Positions 1-7,030 of a DNA stretch of 64,000 bases are shown in pieces. The notes under the pieces were generated by a model, which was not told the origin of the DNA, searched no databases, and worked only from the letters and a program-made list of their open reading frames with translations. Origin of the DNA: Bacillota bacterium (GTDB taxonomy: Bacteria; Bacillota; Bacilli; Paenibacillales; NBRC-103111); assembly GCA_023388055.1 (NCBI GenBank), contig JAEWGW010000016.1:319277-383276 (forward strand). Direction: 5' to 3'. Each line of letters opens with the position of its first letter. The stretch's first letter is position 1. The translations under genes and the position numbers were made by a program.

Positions 1-1
1 T

Positions 2-1294
2 TTATTCACCTTTTACGCCCACAAGGGTATGGAAACCATCACGGTCTATAATATCCGCAACCAGGACAATTGCTTCGGCATCCTGCCGGAGGCCTTCTTC
101 GATGAGCTGAAGAAGAACAATTATCAGCTGAACGATGCTGTCCGCGCCAAGATCGGCCCGCAGATCGCGGTCCTGAAGAACATCGCAGGCCTGATGAAAA
201 CCGGCCAGCCCATCGATACGGCCCGTCCCCTTGCGGTGACCCGGCTGACCGAATACAAGCCGCAGCTGGTTTTTGCGGGCAAAGGCACCGCCGAACATCC
301 CAGCCGGTATAACCGGGATGATTTCGCCATCCTGCCGTATCAGCTGGCCAACAACAAATTCGCCGTTGCCTATTATGTGATGACCCGGGATATTACCCGT
401 TCCTATGATGATACCAAATCTCCGCTGGATCCGGCGCGGTATCAGATGCCGGAGCAGGAGTACGAGATCAGCCTGGCTAATGTAGTGGGCCAAGGAGCCA
501 AGGTTTCCTCCTATGACCCGATGACCAATCAGACCATCCCGGTACAGCTTGTCCGGGCAGACGCCAATTCCATGGTAGTAAAGGTGAAATCGTCGGATTA
601 TCCCCGCTTCCTCATCATTGAAGAAGCCAAGCAAGGCCCGTTGATCGGGGCTACTATGCTTTCGAAAACCGCTGACGGGGCACAGCTTGGGTTCTTCAGC
701 AATGTGAGCGGCGTGGTCGAGGTCACATATGGACAATACCCCGCCCGGACCACCGGAACGGTTACGGAAGCGGTTTATGGCGATGTCAAATTCGGCAAGG
801 AAACCGGCCAGCGGGTACTGGATTCCTTGAGCAATCTCAAACCCTCCGGCATCGGCTCCTGGAAATGGACCGGGACCATTGTGCCGAAGTATACGGAGCG
901 GTATTCCTTTACCGCCCACAGCGATAACTTGAATGAAACGAAGCTCAAAATCAACGGCCAGGAGATTTACTTGGGTGGGCCTGTGGGAGCATCCATCAAT
1001 CTGAAGGCGGGAGAGGCCTATCAGATGGAGCTTTCCTTCCTGAACCGTTACAATTCCCAGCATTATGTGAATCTGTATTGGTCCAGCCTGAGCCAGGAAC
1101 GGACCATCGTCTCCATGGAGCCCCTTCCCGCAAGTGTCATTACCATGCCGGTGAAGGCAGGGGAGTATGTCAATCTCCCTATCTCAGGCATGAAGACAGG
1201 TGACGGGGTGAAAGTCCGGCTCACAGGGGAAACGGGCATTACCGCCAGGTACCCGTTTTGGGACTATGACCACAGCGCCGTGCTGTACGATTAA
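2..1294 (+). CDS. C-terminal part of a PA14-domain carbohydrate-active protein (5' end outside window)
   Basis: The reading frame is open from the first bases of the window (L-F-T-F-Y-A-H-K-G before the first ATG at 29), so the true start lies upstream and about 430 residues are visible. Residues about 150-215 form a beta-sandwich-like segment of the type found at the end of glycoside hydrolase catalytic domains. Residues about 245-375 match a PA14 domain (W-T-G-T-I-V-P-K-Y-T-E-R-Y-S-F pattern, a K-L-K-I-N-G turn, and H-Y-V-N-L-Y-W-S-S near the end), a module that binds carbohydrate in surface or secreted enzymes. A glycoside hydrolase is the best guess, but the catalytic part is not in view, so the family cannot be named. 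The gene ends just before an intrinsic terminator. Confidence 0.7.
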   Translation, partial: LFTFYAHKGMETITVYNIRNQDNCFGILPEAFFDELKKNNYQLNDAVRAKIGPQIAVLKNIAGLMKTGQPIDTARPLAVTRLTEYKPQLVFAGKGTAEHPSRYNRDDFAILPYQLANNKFAVAYYVMTRDITRSYDDTKSPLDPARYQMPEQEYEISLANVVGQGAKVSSYDPMTNQTIPVQLVRADANSMVVKVKSSDYPRFLIIEEAKQGPLIGATMLSKTADGAQLGFFSNVSGVVEVTYGQYPARTTGTVTEAVYGDVKFGKETGQRVLDSLSNLKPSGIGSWKWTGTIVPKYTERYSFTAHSDNLNETKLKINGQEIYLGGPVGASINLKAGEAYQMELSFLNRYNSQHYVNLYWSSLSQERTIVSMEPLPASVITMPVKAGEYVNLPISGMKTGDGVKVRLTGETGITARYPFWDYDHSAVLYD

Positions 1295-1307
1295 GCTTTG
1301 TCAAATG

Positions 1308-1333
1308 AAAGCGGCTCTTTTGCCGCTTTTTTT
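1308..1333 (+). terminator. Rho-independent terminator after the PA14 gene
   Basis: AAAGCGGC (1308-1315) pairs with GCCGCTTT (1322-1329), and the stem runs into a T tract. Confidence 0.85.
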
Positions 1334-1434
1334 GCTGTTAATCTATGAAAAAAGTTGGTAATTTGTAATATCTATTGAGAGGAGAAATGCTTTAAAATAG
1401 ATGGGAATACATATAACAAGGAGGATAATCGAAA

Positions 1435-1872
1435 ATGAGTGTGGAATTGACTTCGGTACTGAACAAACAGATCGCCAACTGGGGAGTTCTGTTCGTAAAG
1501 CTGCACAACTTTCACTGGTATGTGAAGGGCACCCAGTTTTTCACCCTGCATTTGAAATTTGAAGAGCTGTACAACGAAGCTGCGCTTCATATTGATGATC
1601 TGGCAGAGCGTGTACTGGCTATTAAAGGCAAGCCGCTTGCGACTTTGAGCGATTATCTGGCTAATGCCTCCATCAAGGAAGCCAAGGGTACGGAATCCGC
1701 TACCGAGCAAGTTGCCGCTACCATCGCCGACTTCGAAACGGTCATCGCCGAGCTGAAGGAAGGCATGAAGGTTGCGGAAGAAGCCGATGACGAAACCACC
1801 GGCGATCTGCTCCTGGCGATTCATACTTCCTTGGAGAAGCATGTTTGGATGCTGTCCTCCTTCTTGGGATAA
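1435..1872 (+). CDS. dps: Dps-family ferritin-like DNA-protection protein (copy 1)
   Basis: This 145-residue protein is a mini-ferritin. Dps dodecamers oxidise Fe(II) with hydrogen peroxide, store the iron and shield DNA. The intersubunit ferroxidase ligands are all present: H27 (N-F-H-W-Y), H39 and E43 (T-L-H-L-K-F-E), D54 and E58 (I-D-D-L-A-E-R). Length matches the family. ATG 1435 follows AAGGAGG at 1418-1424. The gene is monocistronic between two terminators. A second Dps lies at 17827-18300 on the other strand. I could not define a convincing promoter. PerR or SigB control would be usual for the family but is not shown by the sequence. Confidence 0.95.
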   Translation: MSVELTSVLNKQIANWGVLFVKLHNFHWYVKGTQFFTLHLKFEELYNEAALHIDDLAERVLAIKGKPLATLSDYLANASIKEAKGTESATEQVAATIADFETVIAELKEGMKVAEEADDETTGDLLLAIHTSLEKHVWMLSSFLG

Positions 1873-1892
1873 GATAAATTACGGATGTGTAC

Positions 1893-1935
1893 AGCACGGA
1901 TCAGGGCAATTTCCCTGGTCCGTGTTATTTTTTTT
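1893..1935 (+). terminator. Rho-independent terminator after dps copy 1
   Basis: AGCACGGATCAGGG (1893-1906) pairs with CCCTGGTCCGTGTT (1913-1926, one mismatch and a G-T), followed by a run of about ten T. Confidence 0.85.
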
Positions 1936-1951
1936 GCATGAAAAATAAGGA

Positions 1952-1984
1952 TTGACACCTATAGTGATAATGAATATCATTATC
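1952..1984 (+). promoter_or_regulatory. Sigma-A promoter with overlapping Fur box for the flavodoxin operon
   Basis: TTGACA (1952-1957) and TATCAT (1975-1980) are separated by exactly 17 bp. The 19-bp sequence at 1966-1984 matches the Fur consensus GATAATGATAATCATTATC at 17 of 19 positions and covers the -10 element, so Fe-Fur would block RNA polymerase. Iron-limited expression of the two downstream genes follows by inference. Confidence 0.9.
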
Positions 1985-2021
1985 ATAACAAGACGTACTA
2001 TCTATCTGGAGGTCGAAGCTT

Positions 2022-2468
2022 ATGAGCGGTATAGTGGTGGTTTATGCCAGCATGACTGGGAACACAGAGGATATGGCCCTTCAAGTTGTGAAGGGGATCA
2101 AGGAAGAGGGCATCGAACCCGTAGTAGAGCGGGTAGACGATGTGAAAGCCTCCGACTTGTCCGGCTACGACGGTATCGTGCTGGGCGCGTATACCTGGGG
2201 TGACGGGGAATTGCCGGATGAATTCCTGGATTATTTCGATGACCTGGATGATGTGGATCTTACCGGGAAAAAAGCGGCTGTATTCGGCTCCTGCGATTCC
2301 GCTTATTCGGAATACGGAGTAGCGGTGGACCTTCTGATCGGCAAGCTGAAGGACCGCGGCGCAGAGATCGTTCAGGAGGGGCTGAAGGTAGAGCTGACTC
2401 CGGGCAAGGCCGATAAGGAAAAATGTGTGGCCTTCGGCAAAACCATTGCCCAGGCCCTTCGCGGATAA
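2022..2468 (+). CDS. Short-chain flavodoxin
   Basis: This 148-residue protein is a flavodoxin: the FMN phosphate loop is S-M-T-G-N-T-E near residue 10, followed by the G-A-Y-T-W-G and F-G-S-C-D-S flavin-binding loops. Flavodoxins are FMN electron carriers that replace iron-rich ferredoxin when iron is scarce, which agrees with the Fur box over its promoter. ATG 2022 follows GGAGG at 2008-2012. It is the first gene of a likely two-gene operon with the haem monooxygenase 24 bp downstream. B. subtilis YkuN/YkuP are comparable Fur-regulated flavodoxins, but I do not claim orthology. Confidence 0.93.
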   Translation: MSGIVVVYASMTGNTEDMALQVVKGIKEEGIEPVVERVDDVKASDLSGYDGIVLGAYTWGDGELPDEFLDYFDDLDDVDLTGKKAAVFGSCDSAYSEYGVAVDLLIGKLKDRGAEIVQEGLKVELTPGKADKEKCVAFGKTIAQALRG

Positions 2469-2492
2469 TTCACAGACATAAGGAGTGTTCGT

Positions 2493-2825
2493 ATGTTCGT
2501 CGAAATGAAAACCATTACCGTCAAGGAAGGGTTTGCCCAAGCCGTGGCGGAGCGGTTCAGCAAACCGGGCGCAGTAGAGCAGATGCCGGGTTTTGTGGAT
2601 CTGAGTGTGATGGTGAAGAAGGCGCGTCACGGCGAGGAGCAGGTGCTGGTTATGATCCGCTGGGAGTCGGAGGATGCCTGGAAAGCTTGGGAGAAAAGCG
2701 ACATCCACATTCAGGGTCACCGCCAAAGCGCCAAGCAAGGACGGCCTGATTATATCATTTCCTCGAGCCATGATTCCTATCAGGTCAGTGTGCTGAAAGC
2801 CGCCGCGCCGGCAGCATTGAATTAA
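2493..2825 (+). CDS. IsdG/HmoA-like antibiotic-biosynthesis-monooxygenase-fold haem-degrading protein
   Basis: This 110-residue protein has a single ABM fold: R-W-E-S-E-D-A-W-K-A-W-E-K-S followed by H-I-Q-G-H is the signature of IsdG/HmoA haem monooxygenases, which open the haem ring to release iron. The expected W and H of the catalytic set are visible. Aligning on the shared E-R-F segment by eye puts Lys where S. aureus IsdG has catalytic Asn7. This may mark a Bacillus-type subfamily or altered chemistry. The gene follows flavodoxin by 24 bp under the same Fur-covered promoter and ends in a strong terminator, so an iron-starvation role is likely. Confidence 0.8.
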   Translation: MFVEMKTITVKEGFAQAVAERFSKPGAVEQMPGFVDLSVMVKKARHGEEQVLVMIRWESEDAWKAWEKSDIHIQGHRQSAKQGRPDYIISSSHDSYQVSVLKAAAPAALN

Positions 2826-2832
2826 GTGATGT

Positions 2833-2860
2833 AAAACCTCCGGTATGCCGGAGGTTTTTT
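2833..2860 (+). terminator. Rho-independent terminator of the flavodoxin/haem-oxygenase operon
   Basis: AAAACCTCCGG (2833-2843), a four-base loop, then CCGGAGGTTTTTT (2848-2860). Confidence 0.93.
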
Positions 2861-2955
2861 GCCGTTTGTCGAAAAGGCTCCTCAACCTTGACGTTTTTTG
2901 CATTTTCCTTCAATATTAGAAGGAAGAAGCAAGCGAGTGCAATCGGGGGATAGCT

Positions 2956-3420
2956 ATGTCCGAATCCATAACAACGGAAGAAATGCTGCGCAAGATGAGC
3001 ACAGGCGGCCTCCGCGTAACGGAGCAGCGCAAAAGCCTGGCCCAGCTGTTCGCAGAGGCGGAAGGGTATTTGACACCAAAGGATGTATACGAATCCATGC
3101 GCCAGAAATATCCCGGGGTCAGCTTTGACACGGTCTACCGGAATCTGCGGATTCTAAGCGAAATGGGTGTCCTGGAGCAGTTTTATTTTCTGGAGGGTGG
3201 TCTGAAGTTTAAGGCCAATTGCCAGCACCATCATCATCACCACTTGATCTGCACCCAATGCGAAAAAACCTTTTCCATGGATTTTTGCCCTATGGGCCAT
3301 CTGGGTGAAGGACCCGAGGGGTTTCAGATTAGCGGGCACCGGTTCGAAATTTACGGCACCTGCAAGGAATGCCGCGTGAATCCGGCCCCGGAGGAAGGGG
3401 AGCATGGACAGCATGGTTGA
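2956..3420 (+). CDS. zur: Zur-type zinc-uptake repressor (Fur superfamily)
   Basis: This 154-residue Fur-superfamily protein has an N-terminal winged helix (T-E-Q-R-K-S-L ... S-F-D-T-V-Y-R-N-L) and a C-terminal metal/dimer domain with a six-His run followed by C-T-Q-C and C-K-E-C, the structural zinc cysteines. F-D-T-V-Y-R-N-L and I-S-G-H-R-F-E-I-Y-G-T-C resemble B. subtilis Zur more than Fur or PerR, so Zur is the best assignment. With zinc, Zur represses zinc-uptake genes; none are in view here. ATG 2956 follows a GGGGGA site. A weak promoter, TTGACG-N17-CAATAT (2888-2916), lies upstream. Its end overlaps the next gene by 17 bp, suggesting co-transcription. Confidence 0.8.
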   Translation: MSESITTEEMLRKMSTGGLRVTEQRKSLAQLFAEAEGYLTPKDVYESMRQKYPGVSFDTVYRNLRILSEMGVLEQFYFLEGGLKFKANCQHHHHHHLICTQCEKTFSMDFCPMGHLGEGPEGFQISGHRFEIYGTCKECRVNPAPEEGEHGQHG

Positions 3421-3985
3421 AGAGTTAATCTTGAAGAATAGAACGTACCGCCGGTTTTATGAGGAAACACCTATTGAGAAGGCTCAGCTGGAGGCATGGA
3501 TTGATCTGGCGCGGCACACCTCGTCGGGAGGCAATCTGCAATCGCTGAAATATGTGCTTTCTGCCGACAAGGATAAGAATGCCTTGATTTTTTCGCATTT
3601 GCGCTGGGCAGGGTATCTCCGGGATTGGCCGGGGCCGGTGGAGGGGGAGCGTCCCTCAGCCTATGTGGTGATGCTCCTGGATAAAACCATTAGCTCCAAT
3701 CCATCGTGGGATCACGGTCTCGCCTGTCAAAGTATTCTCTTGGGAGCGGTGGAGAAGGGCTTCGGCGGCTGTATGTTTGGGGCTATTGACCGAAAAGGTT
3801 TGGCACAAGCGCTGGAGATTCCCGAGCAGTATGAGATTCTATTGGTGATGGCACTGGGCAAACCGAAGGAAGTCGTGGTGCTGGAGGAGCTGGACGATCC
3901 GAAGAATGTGAAGTATTGGCGGGATGAAGAGGGTGTGCATCATGTGCCCAAACGGAAGCTGGAGGACTTGATTCTGCCCTATTAA
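3404..3985 (+). CDS. Nitroreductase-family FMN oxidoreductase
   Basis: This 193-residue protein belongs to the nitroreductase family: R-T-Y-R-R-F at the N-terminus binds the FMN phosphate, S-S-G-G-N-L-Q-S replaces the usual S-P-S-G-x-N-x-Q motif, and G-G-C-M-F-G-A lies near residue 125. Such enzymes are FMN-dependent NAD(P)H reductases of nitro compounds, quinones or flavins; the substrate cannot be told. ATG 3404 lies within the end of zur and is preceded by GGAGGAAGGGGAGC. A second ATG three codons later is possible. The overlap suggests co-expression with zur. No terminator is evident before the next promoter at 3998. Confidence 0.85.
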   Translation: MDSMVEELILKNRTYRRFYEETPIEKAQLEAWIDLARHTSSGGNLQSLKYVLSADKDKNALIFSHLRWAGYLRDWPGPVEGERPSAYVVMLLDKTISSNPSWDHGLACQSILLGAVEKGFGGCMFGAIDRKGLAQALEIPEQYEILLVMALGKPKEVVVLEELDDPKNVKYWRDEEGVHHVPKRKLEDLILPY

Positions 3986-3997
3986 GAATATTCGTTC

Positions 3998-4026
3998 TTG
4001 CATCATGCGAACAAATGTGTTATTAT
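3998..4026 (+). promoter_or_regulatory. Putative sigma-A promoter for a non-coding transcript
   Basis: TTGCAT (3998-4003), 17-bp spacer, TATTAT (4021-4026). The -35 keeps TTG only; the -10 matches at five of six positions. It lies just after the nitroreductase stop codon and precedes about 400 bp without a plausible gene. Confidence 0.5.
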
Positions 4027-4032
4027 TACTGA

Positions 4033-4317
4033 ATAACCTTTGTTCATTGTTTGAATGTGTAGATTCTCACTGGCGCGGTCTTCGGAGCCGCAAGGATGGA
4101 AGAGAGGCAGGGCTTTCGTTGTTTTGATGATTCAAAGACGAAGCCGGCCGGTTGTTTCAACAAACGGGTAGCTTATGATCTGTTCGACCCCATAGATGCA
4201 GCTGCAAGAAGCTGGAAGTACAAGTTTGATGATGTTGTTGGAACCATTGGTAGGCTTCACGGAACAGGTTAGGTTAAGACGAAGGCGCTTCTTCCCCGCG
4301 GAGGAGGCGTCTTTTCT
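4033..4317 (+). ncRNA. Candidate structured small RNA between nitroreductase and fur
   Basis: The interval 3986-4429 lacks a convincing protein gene; its short open frames lack good ribosome sites. A promoter-like element (3998-4026) and a terminator hairpin (4276-4317) bracket about 285 nt. Near the 5' end, 4075-4091 folds into a GC-rich hairpin capped by a C(UUCG)G loop with one bulged G, a stable RNA motif that would be unusual by chance. I compared it from memory with tmRNA, RNase P, SRP RNA, cobalamin, SAM, FMN and T-box elements and recognise none. The fur promoter follows the terminator, so this could be an independent sRNA or a long leader with attenuation before fur. Confidence 0.4.
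4276..4317 (+). terminator. Terminator-like hairpin before the fur promoter
   Basis: AAGACG (4276-4281) pairs with CGTCTT (4308-4313). An inner stem CTTCTTCC (4288-4295) / GGAGGAGG (4300-4307) pairs throughout if G-U is allowed. A short T tract follows. Confidence 0.6.
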
Positions 4318-4331
4318 ACTCCACTCATACA

Positions 4332-4379
4332 TTGCTATTTTTATACGAGAGGACTATAATATCCTTATAATAATTCTAA
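4332..4379 (+). promoter_or_regulatory. fur promoter with PerR box
   Basis: TTGCTA (4332-4337), 17-bp spacer, and perfect -10 TATAAT (4355-4360). The 15-mer TTATAATAATTCTAA at 4365-4379 matches the PerR consensus TTATAATNATTATAA at 13 of 14 fixed positions and sits at the predicted start of transcription. PerR repression of fur is established in B. subtilis, so the placement fits known biology. No perR gene is in the window. Confidence 0.85.
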
Positions 4380-4429
4380 ATTCGTTTGCGCCTGAATAAG
4401 AACAAACGGGTGGTGAAGGAGGTTCGGGA

Positions 4430-4909
4430 ATGACCTGTGTAACCGAGGAATTAAGCAGGATTAACAAGCGGCTGTCCGCCCAAGGCTACAAGCTGACTCC
4501 CCAGCGGGACGCAACACTGCGGGTGCTGCTGGAGAATGAAAAGGACCATCTGAGCGCGGAGGAGGTTTTTATGCTGGTCCGCCAGCAATCCCCCAAAATT
4601 GGCATCGCCACCGTGTACCGGGTGCTGGAGCTGTTCAGTGAGCTGCATATTGTGGAGAAGATGAACTTCGGTGACGGTGTGGCGCGGTATGATCTGCGCA
4701 GCGAAGAGCATGAGCATATGCATCATCATATGATCTGCCGGGAATGCGGTGAGGTCCGCGAAATTATGGAGGATTGGCTGTCTCTCCTGGAGAAGCGGCT
4801 GGAGACGGAATATGGATTTACCGTAACGGATCACCGTCTGGACTTTTTCGGCTCCTTCCGGGATTGCACCAATAAGAACTGCAAGCATAACTGCAAGGCT
4901 GTTTCCTGA
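4430..4909 (+). CDS. fur: Fur, ferric uptake regulator
   Basis: This 159-residue protein is a full-length Fur. Y-K-L-T-P-Q-R-D-A-T, E-K-D-H-L-S-A-E-E-V, I-A-T-V-Y-R-V-L-E-L and N-F-G-D-G-V-A-R-Y-D-L-R closely follow B. subtilis Fur. The regulatory site shows H-E-H-M-H-H-H, and the zinc site shows C-R-E-C plus two C-terminal cysteines (C-T-N-K-N-C). With Fe(II), Fur binds boxes such as those found here at 1966, 39377 and 43241, so it probably controls flavodoxin/haem oxygenase and the siderophore genes in this window. ATG 4430 follows GAAGGAGG. The gene is monocistronic, with its own promoter, PerR box and terminator. Confidence 0.93.
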   Translation: MTCVTEELSRINKRLSAQGYKLTPQRDATLRVLLENEKDHLSAEEVFMLVRQQSPKIGIATVYRVLELFSELHIVEKMNFGDGVARYDLRSEEHEHMHHHMICRECGEVREIMEDWLSLLEKRLETEYGFTVTDHRLDFFGSFRDCTNKNCKHNCKAVS

Positions 4910-4966
4910 GACGCCGTAACGTCCCGGATACATTACCGCGGGACAAATTCCGCATCGTCACTTTAC

Positions 4967-5006
4967 ACCGTCATGGTTTCCTTCGGGGAGGCTCTGGCGG
5001 TTTTTT
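4967..5006 (+). terminator. Rho-independent terminator after fur
   Basis: A stem of about 14 pairs (several G-U, one mismatch) with a UUCG loop at 4982-4985, followed by six T (5001-5006). Confidence 0.75.
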
Positions 5007-5157
5007 CGTGATTCGGCGGTTTGAGGCGCCGCAGATCCATACTCTACTTACCTTTTGTTAACTACTGTCCGCCCAAAAGTGAATATGCTACAATTGGAAA
5101 AGAGAGAAGCGGGCCCTGATGCCCGTGAAGAGGATGACAGATTATAGAGGTGAAGAC

Positions 5158-6312
5158 ATGCAGTACAGACAATTTGGCAATTTGGAATTTCAGGTATCCT
5201 CCTTCGGGTTAGGATGTATGCGTCTTCCTCTGGAAGAGCAGCCTGAGGGCGGCAAGGATGCATCCCGGATTCATGAGGAAGAAGCGATCGAACTTATCCG
5301 TTATGCAATTGATCAGGGTGTAACGTATGTGGATACGGCATATCCGTATCATGGCGGCAACAGCGAGCTGGTCGTCGGCAAGGCCTTGAAGGATGGGTAC
5401 CGGGAAAAGGTAAAGCTGGCCACCAAGCTTCCCGTTTGGCTGTGCAAAACCTATGAGGATTTCGGAAGACTGCTGGATGAGCAATTGGCTAAGCTGCAGG
5501 TGGATTATATTGATTTTTATCTGCTTCATGCCCTGAACAAGAATTCGTGGAAAACGATCATGTCCTTGGGCGTGCTGGATTTCCTGGACGAGGCGGTGGC
5601 ACAAGGGAAAATCCGATATCCGTCGTTTTCCTTCCATGACGAGCTTCCGTTGTTTAAGGAAATTATTGATGCGTATGATTGGAAAATGTGCCAGATCCAG
5701 CTGAACATCCTCGATGTGAATTATCAGGCGGGACTGGAAGGACTGCAATATGCGGCCGACCGGAATATTCCCGTCGTGATTATGGAGCCCCTGAAGGGCG
5801 GCAGTCTGGCCCGGAATGTACCCGATGATATCCTCGGCATCTGGGAGGAAGCAGACACCCAACACAGTCCGGTGGACTGGGCATTCCGCTGGGTAGGAAA
5901 CTTCCCGCAGGTCACCACCATCTTAAGCGGCGTCAACAATCTGGAGCAGCTGAAGGATAATCTGCAGATATTCGATACCATCACCCCGGACAGCATGAAC
6001 GGCAAGGAGCTAGGTTTGGTGCAGCGGGTGAAGGAGGCGTATGAGAGCAAAATCAAGGTAGGCTGCACCAAATGCGGCTATTGTGTTCCGTGTCCCGCGG
6101 GGGTGGCCATCCCCGATGTATTCGCTCACTACAATCATTCCTCCATTTTCAATGCGCTGCCGGACAGTCAACGAAACTACGCCAATCTGGTGAAAAACAG
6201 CAAGGATGCATCCTTGTGTGTGGAATGCGGCAATTGTGAGGAAGCTTGCCCCCAAAGCATTCCGATTATCGAAAAGCTGGCAGAAGCAGATCTGGTTCTG
6301 GCCGGACGCTAA
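5158..6312 (+). CDS. Aldo/keto reductase with C-terminal 4Fe-4S ferredoxin domain
   Basis: The first about 280 residues form an aldo/keto reductase barrel with the catalytic set D and Y in V-D-T-A-Y-P-Y, K in A-T-K-L-P, and H in F-Y-L-L-H. The C-terminal about 90 residues carry two cysteine clusters, C-T-K-C-G-Y-C-V-P-C and C-V-E-C-G-N-C-E-E-A-C-P, typical of the iron-sulfur AKR subgroup (predicted oxidoreductases of unknown substrate). ATG 5158 (384 residues) is chosen because AGAGGTGAAG lies at the right distance; an in-frame ATG at 5119 would add 13 residues without a better site. An extended -10 element (TGCTACAAT, ending at 5094) precedes it. Likely a single-gene unit. Confidence 0.9.
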   Translation: MQYRQFGNLEFQVSSFGLGCMRLPLEEQPEGGKDASRIHEEEAIELIRYAIDQGVTYVDTAYPYHGGNSELVVGKALKDGYREKVKLATKLPVWLCKTYEDFGRLLDEQLAKLQVDYIDFYLLHALNKNSWKTIMSLGVLDFLDEAVAQGKIRYPSFSFHDELPLFKEIIDAYDWKMCQIQLNILDVNYQAGLEGLQYAADRNIPVVIMEPLKGGSLARNVPDDILGIWEEADTQHSPVDWAFRWVGNFPQVTTILSGVNNLEQLKDNLQIFDTITPDSMNGKELGLVQRVKEAYESKIKVGCTKCGYCVPCPAGVAIPDVFAHYNHSSIFNALPDSQRNYANLVKNSKDASLCVECGNCEEACPQSIPIIEKLAEADLVLAGR

Positions 6313-6327
6313 ATAGTCTTTACCGTA

Positions 6328-6360
6328 AAGACAGCCTTCTCTGAAGAAGGTTGTCTTTTT
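6328..6360 (+). terminator. Rho-independent terminator after the aldo/keto reductase
   Basis: AAGACAGCCTTCT (6328-6340) pairs with AGAAGGTTGTCTT, followed by T residues to 6360. Confidence 0.9.
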
Positions 6361-6489
6361 ACATAAATTGGTTGAAGAGAAAAATCACTGAAAAAAGTGA
6401 GCTTCCGCAAACACTGTGATATACTGGAAGCATCCTCAGTAATATCATTCTACAAAATGCTTCATCATTCTTAGGGAGGAGGACGAAAA

Positions 6490-6762
6490 ATGACAAAAGC
6501 TACCGGGATTGTCCGTAAGGTTGACGAATTGGGACGGGTGGTCCTGCCTATAGAACTGAGACGTACCATGGGCATAGCAGAGAAGGATGCCATCGAAATT
6601 TATGTGGATGATGAGCGGATCATCCTGAAGAAATATGAGCCTGCCTGTATTTTTACCGGATCTGCAGAAGACTTGATTTACTTCAAGGGAAAAATGATCA
6701 GCAGAGCCGCTGCCGAGGAAGTACTGGAGCAGTGGAAGGAACGGAACGAAGCCAAATCGTAA
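6490..6762 (+). CDS. AbrB-family transition-state-type DNA-binding regulator
   Basis: This 90-residue protein has the SpoVT/AbrB swapped-hairpin domain at residues 1-50 (G-I-V-R-K-V-D-E-L-G-R-V-V-L-P, then L-R-R-T-M-G-I and I-E-I-Y). The remaining 40 residues resemble the AbrB/Abh multimerisation tail. AbrB proteins bind AT-rich promoters and repress post-exponential genes; some Firmicutes carry several paralogues, so I do not assign the symbol. ATG 6490 follows GGGAGGAGG. It is a single gene that shares a bidirectional terminator with the convergent operon to its right. Confidence 0.9.
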   Translation: MTKATGIVRKVDELGRVVLPIELRRTMGIAEKDAIEIYVDDERIILKKYEPACIFTGSAEDLIYFKGKMISRAAAEEVLEQWKERNEAKS

Positions 6763-6767
6763 GGAAA

Positions 6768-6834
6768 TCTCCATCATATGAAAAACACCCGGCCCATTAC
6801 ATTAGGGAACCGGGTGTTTTTCATATGATGGAGA
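6768..6834. terminator. 25-bp perfect inverted repeat, bidirectional terminator
   Basis: The 25 bases at 6768-6792 are the exact reverse complement of 6810-6834, with a 17-base loop. Both arms hold A5/T5 tracts beside a CACCCGG/CCGGGTG core, so it can end transcription from the AbrB gene (plus) and from the convergent DUF1328 operon (minus). Confidence 0.9.
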
Positions 6835-6838
6835 GTGG

Positions 6839-7006
6839 TTAGCGTGCGCCGCCTCGTCTGCCCATGAACAGTGTGACCACAAACAGGATCAGGAACAGGA
6901 AGAAGAGGATTCGGGCGATATCCGCTGCCACATGGACAATGCCTACAAAGCCGAAAATACCTGCCACTACGGCAACTACCAGAAAGATCAGGGACCATCT
7001 CAACAT
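6839..7006 (-). CDS. DUF1328/YtjA-type small membrane protein
   Basis: Translating the minus strand from ATG at 7006 gives 55 residues: M-L-R-W-S-L-I-F-L, a first hydrophobic helix ending G-F-V-G-I, a short polar turn (H-V-A-A-D-I-A-R), a second helix (I-L-F-F-L-F-L-I-L-F-V-V) and a basic tail G-R-R-G-G-A-R. This matches the DUF1328 family of two-helix membrane proteins, whose function is unknown. A GGATGAT-type ribosome site precedes it. It lies 24 bp after the SDR gene, so it is probably the last gene of the GH13-glgC-SDR operon, ending at the shared inverted-repeat terminator. A longer overlapping open frame at 6774-7016 is out of frame and rejected. Confidence 0.85.
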   Translation of the reverse strand: MLRWSLIFLVVAVVAGIFGFVGIVHVAADIARILFFLFLILFVVTLFMGRRGGAR

Positions 7007-7030
7007 ACTTCATCATCCTTTCGCTGTTTT

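Noticed and set aside
2..1063. 353-residue open frame on the minus strand opposite the PA14 gene
   Set aside because: It is a shadow of the plus-strand gene, with no ribosome site and no family resemblance; the opposite frame has recognisable domains.
3229..3246. CAT/CAC triplet run resembling a microsatellite
   Set aside because: It encodes the His run of Zur, a natural metal-binding feature.
6774..7016. 80-residue minus-strand frame overlapping the DUF1328 gene
   Set aside because: It is out of frame with the two-helix DUF1328 protein, runs through the terminator and has an implausible composition.
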